Below, in pieces: positions 15,308 through 15,744 of a DNA stretch of 15,744 nucleotides. The DNA is from CAJBLF01 sp964495905 (GTDB lineage Bacteria > Patescibacteriota > Gracilibacteria > Absconditabacterales > Absconditicoccaceae). Below the pieces are notes generated by a model. It saw nothing but the letters and a program-made list of their open reading frames with translations. It was not told where the DNA came from and did not search any database. The position numbers were made by a program, and so were the translations under genes. How positions within the stretch are numbered: the first letter of the stretch is position 1; every line of letters begins with the position of its first letter. Location: NCBI GenBank assembly GCA_964495905.1, contig CAZBWN010000016.1, positions 1-15,744 of the forward strand, read 5' to 3'.

Positions 15308-15347
15308 CCTCCTGTGCTTCGCACCACCCCTCCTTTTTCAAGGAGGA
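15308..15347. repeat. Small GC-rich REP-like element with two hairpins
   Basis: CCTCC, then GTGC-TTC-GCAC, then a perfect 7-bp hairpin CCTCCTT-TTTC-AAGGAGG (15329-15346). The outer CCTCC can pair with the same GGAGG arm as an alternative fold. This layout resembles extragenic palindromes that I recall from other bacterial genomes, but I cannot confirm copies here. It sits between two convergent terminators. Confidence 0.5.
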
Positions 15348-15353
15348 CAAAAA

Positions 15354-15383
15354 CAAAAAAAGCCTCAGCGGAAACGCTGGGCT
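15354..15383 (-). terminator. Intrinsic terminator of the leftward orphan gene
   Basis: On the minus strand a stem AGCC-CAGCG/CGCTG-GGCT (one bulged base, 4-nt loop TTTC) is followed by seven T. It lies 5 nt past the stop of the 111-residue gene and converges on the secY terminator. Confidence 0.85.
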
Positions 15384-15387
15384 AATT

Positions 15388-15723
15388 TTAAATTTTTACG
15401 TTTGTTTTTTTTAGGAATGTTCCAAACTCTTCTTCTTTTATTCCAGCGATTTTGAAACATGCTTTTACAAATTCATGAGTTTTCCAGCCATATTTTGTAC
15501 GACCAGTGTATATTTTATATTTATTGACTCTTGGACCACCCGTAATGAATAATTTCTTACCATATTCTTCATACGATAATACGTCACTCACTTTTTTTAA
15601 TTCATTAATTTCAAATGTGTGTGTTGCTTTATCCAGGACAAATTTGGTTTCTATTTTTCCTTTTTCAGCCATTTCCTTTAGGAAATCAGAAATGTTCATG
15701 TTTAGTAGGTCATTTTTTTTCAT
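15388..15723 (-). CDS. Hypothetical protein, 111 residues
   Basis: I do not recognise this family. The product starts MKKNDLLNMNISDFLKEMAEKG and ends FLKKTNVKI. It is charged and soluble-looking, with no signal peptide or membrane segment. A central GGPRVNKYKIYTGRTKYGWK stretch is rich in Gly, Tyr and basic residues and is followed by a likely helix (THEFVKACFKIAGIKEEEF). It has no TGA, CGA or CGG codons, so it reads the same in any of the codes considered here. The start is firm because of a strong Shine-Dalgarno sequence, and its own terminator follows. It is probably monocistronic and unrelated to the ribosomal cluster, from which it is convergent. Confidence 0.85.
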   Translation of the reverse strand: MKKNDLLNMNISDFLKEMAEKGKIETKFVLDKATHTFEINELKKVSDVLSYEEYGKKLFITGGPRVNKYKIYTGRTKYGWKTHEFVKACFKIAGIKEEEFGTFLKKTNVKI

Positions 15724-15728
15724 TTTTT

Positions 15729-15736
15729 CCCTCCTT
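15729..15736 (-). promoter_or_regulatory. Strong Shine-Dalgarno of the orphan gene
   Basis: AAGGAGGG on the minus strand, 5 nt before ATG at 15723, is a near-perfect complement to a canonical 16S rRNA 3' end. It is the only clear Shine-Dalgarno sequence among the gene starts in this window. Confidence 0.85.
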
Positions 15737-15744
15737 AGTTTTTT

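Overview
This window comes from an AT-rich bacterium that reads UGA as glycine (NCBI translation table 25). Almost every ribosomal-protein gene is interrupted by in-frame TGA codons, and these fall exactly where the families have invariant glycines, for example in the L2 signature HPHGGGEG, the S3 KH loop GKQG and the EF-Tu C-terminus GRTVGAG. No gene here ends in TGA; all stops are TAA or TAG. UGA=Gly is known from Gracilibacteria (BD1-5) and Absconditabacteria (SR1). A second recoding is visible. All five CGA codons in the ribosomal-protein/secY cluster fit tryptophan, and four of them (L2 codon 216, S3 codon 18, S19 codon 34, SecY codon 12) sit at positions where relatives have Trp. This fits the CGA/CGG-to-Trp change that I recall being inferred for Absconditabacterales, so I favour an SR1 (Absconditabacteria) genome of the Candidate Phyla Radiation. 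All coordinates below use UGA=Gly.

Layout. 1-1289 (minus): 5' part of a membrane-anchored DUF4012-like protein that runs off the left edge. 1290-1542: AT-rich divergent region. 1543-2140: tRNA cluster with intact tRNA-Ile(GAT), tRNA-Phe(GAA) and tRNA-Pro(TGG), interleaved with decayed tRNA copies. 2140-2383: non-coding leader. 2384-15220: one long co-directional cluster, tuf-rpsJ-rplC-rplD-rplW-rplB-rpsS-rplV-rpsC-rplP-rpmC-rpsQ-rplN-rplX-rplE-rpsN-rpsH-rplF-rplR-rpsE-rplO-secY. This is the S10 and spc operons in canonical order with rpmD (L30) missing, as is usual in CPR bacteria. 15221-15387: convergent terminators and a small GC-rich repeat. 15388-15723 (minus): an unrecognised 111-residue protein, the only gene with a strong Shine-Dalgarno sequence.

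The cluster builds the peptidyl-transferase and exit-tunnel region of the 50S subunit (L2, L3, L4, L22, L23, L29 and others) and the 30S head and decoding region (S3, S10, S14, S19, S5, S8, S17). It also carries the elongation factor that delivers aminoacyl-tRNA (EF-Tu) and the channel through which nascent membrane proteins are inserted (SecY). It ends at an intrinsic terminator right after secY, so adk, map, infA, rpmJ, rpsM, rpsK, rpsD, rpoA and rplQ must lie elsewhere.

Three non-coding patterns stand out. Most of the longer intergenic gaps in the cluster are filled with degenerate 7-bp tandem repeats of the type AATTNNN. The gene starts lack Shine-Dalgarno sequences and share an AT-rich element about 10-30 nt upstream. 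The tRNA cluster contains tandem tRNA-derived duplications, one with a hairpin inserted in its T-loop.
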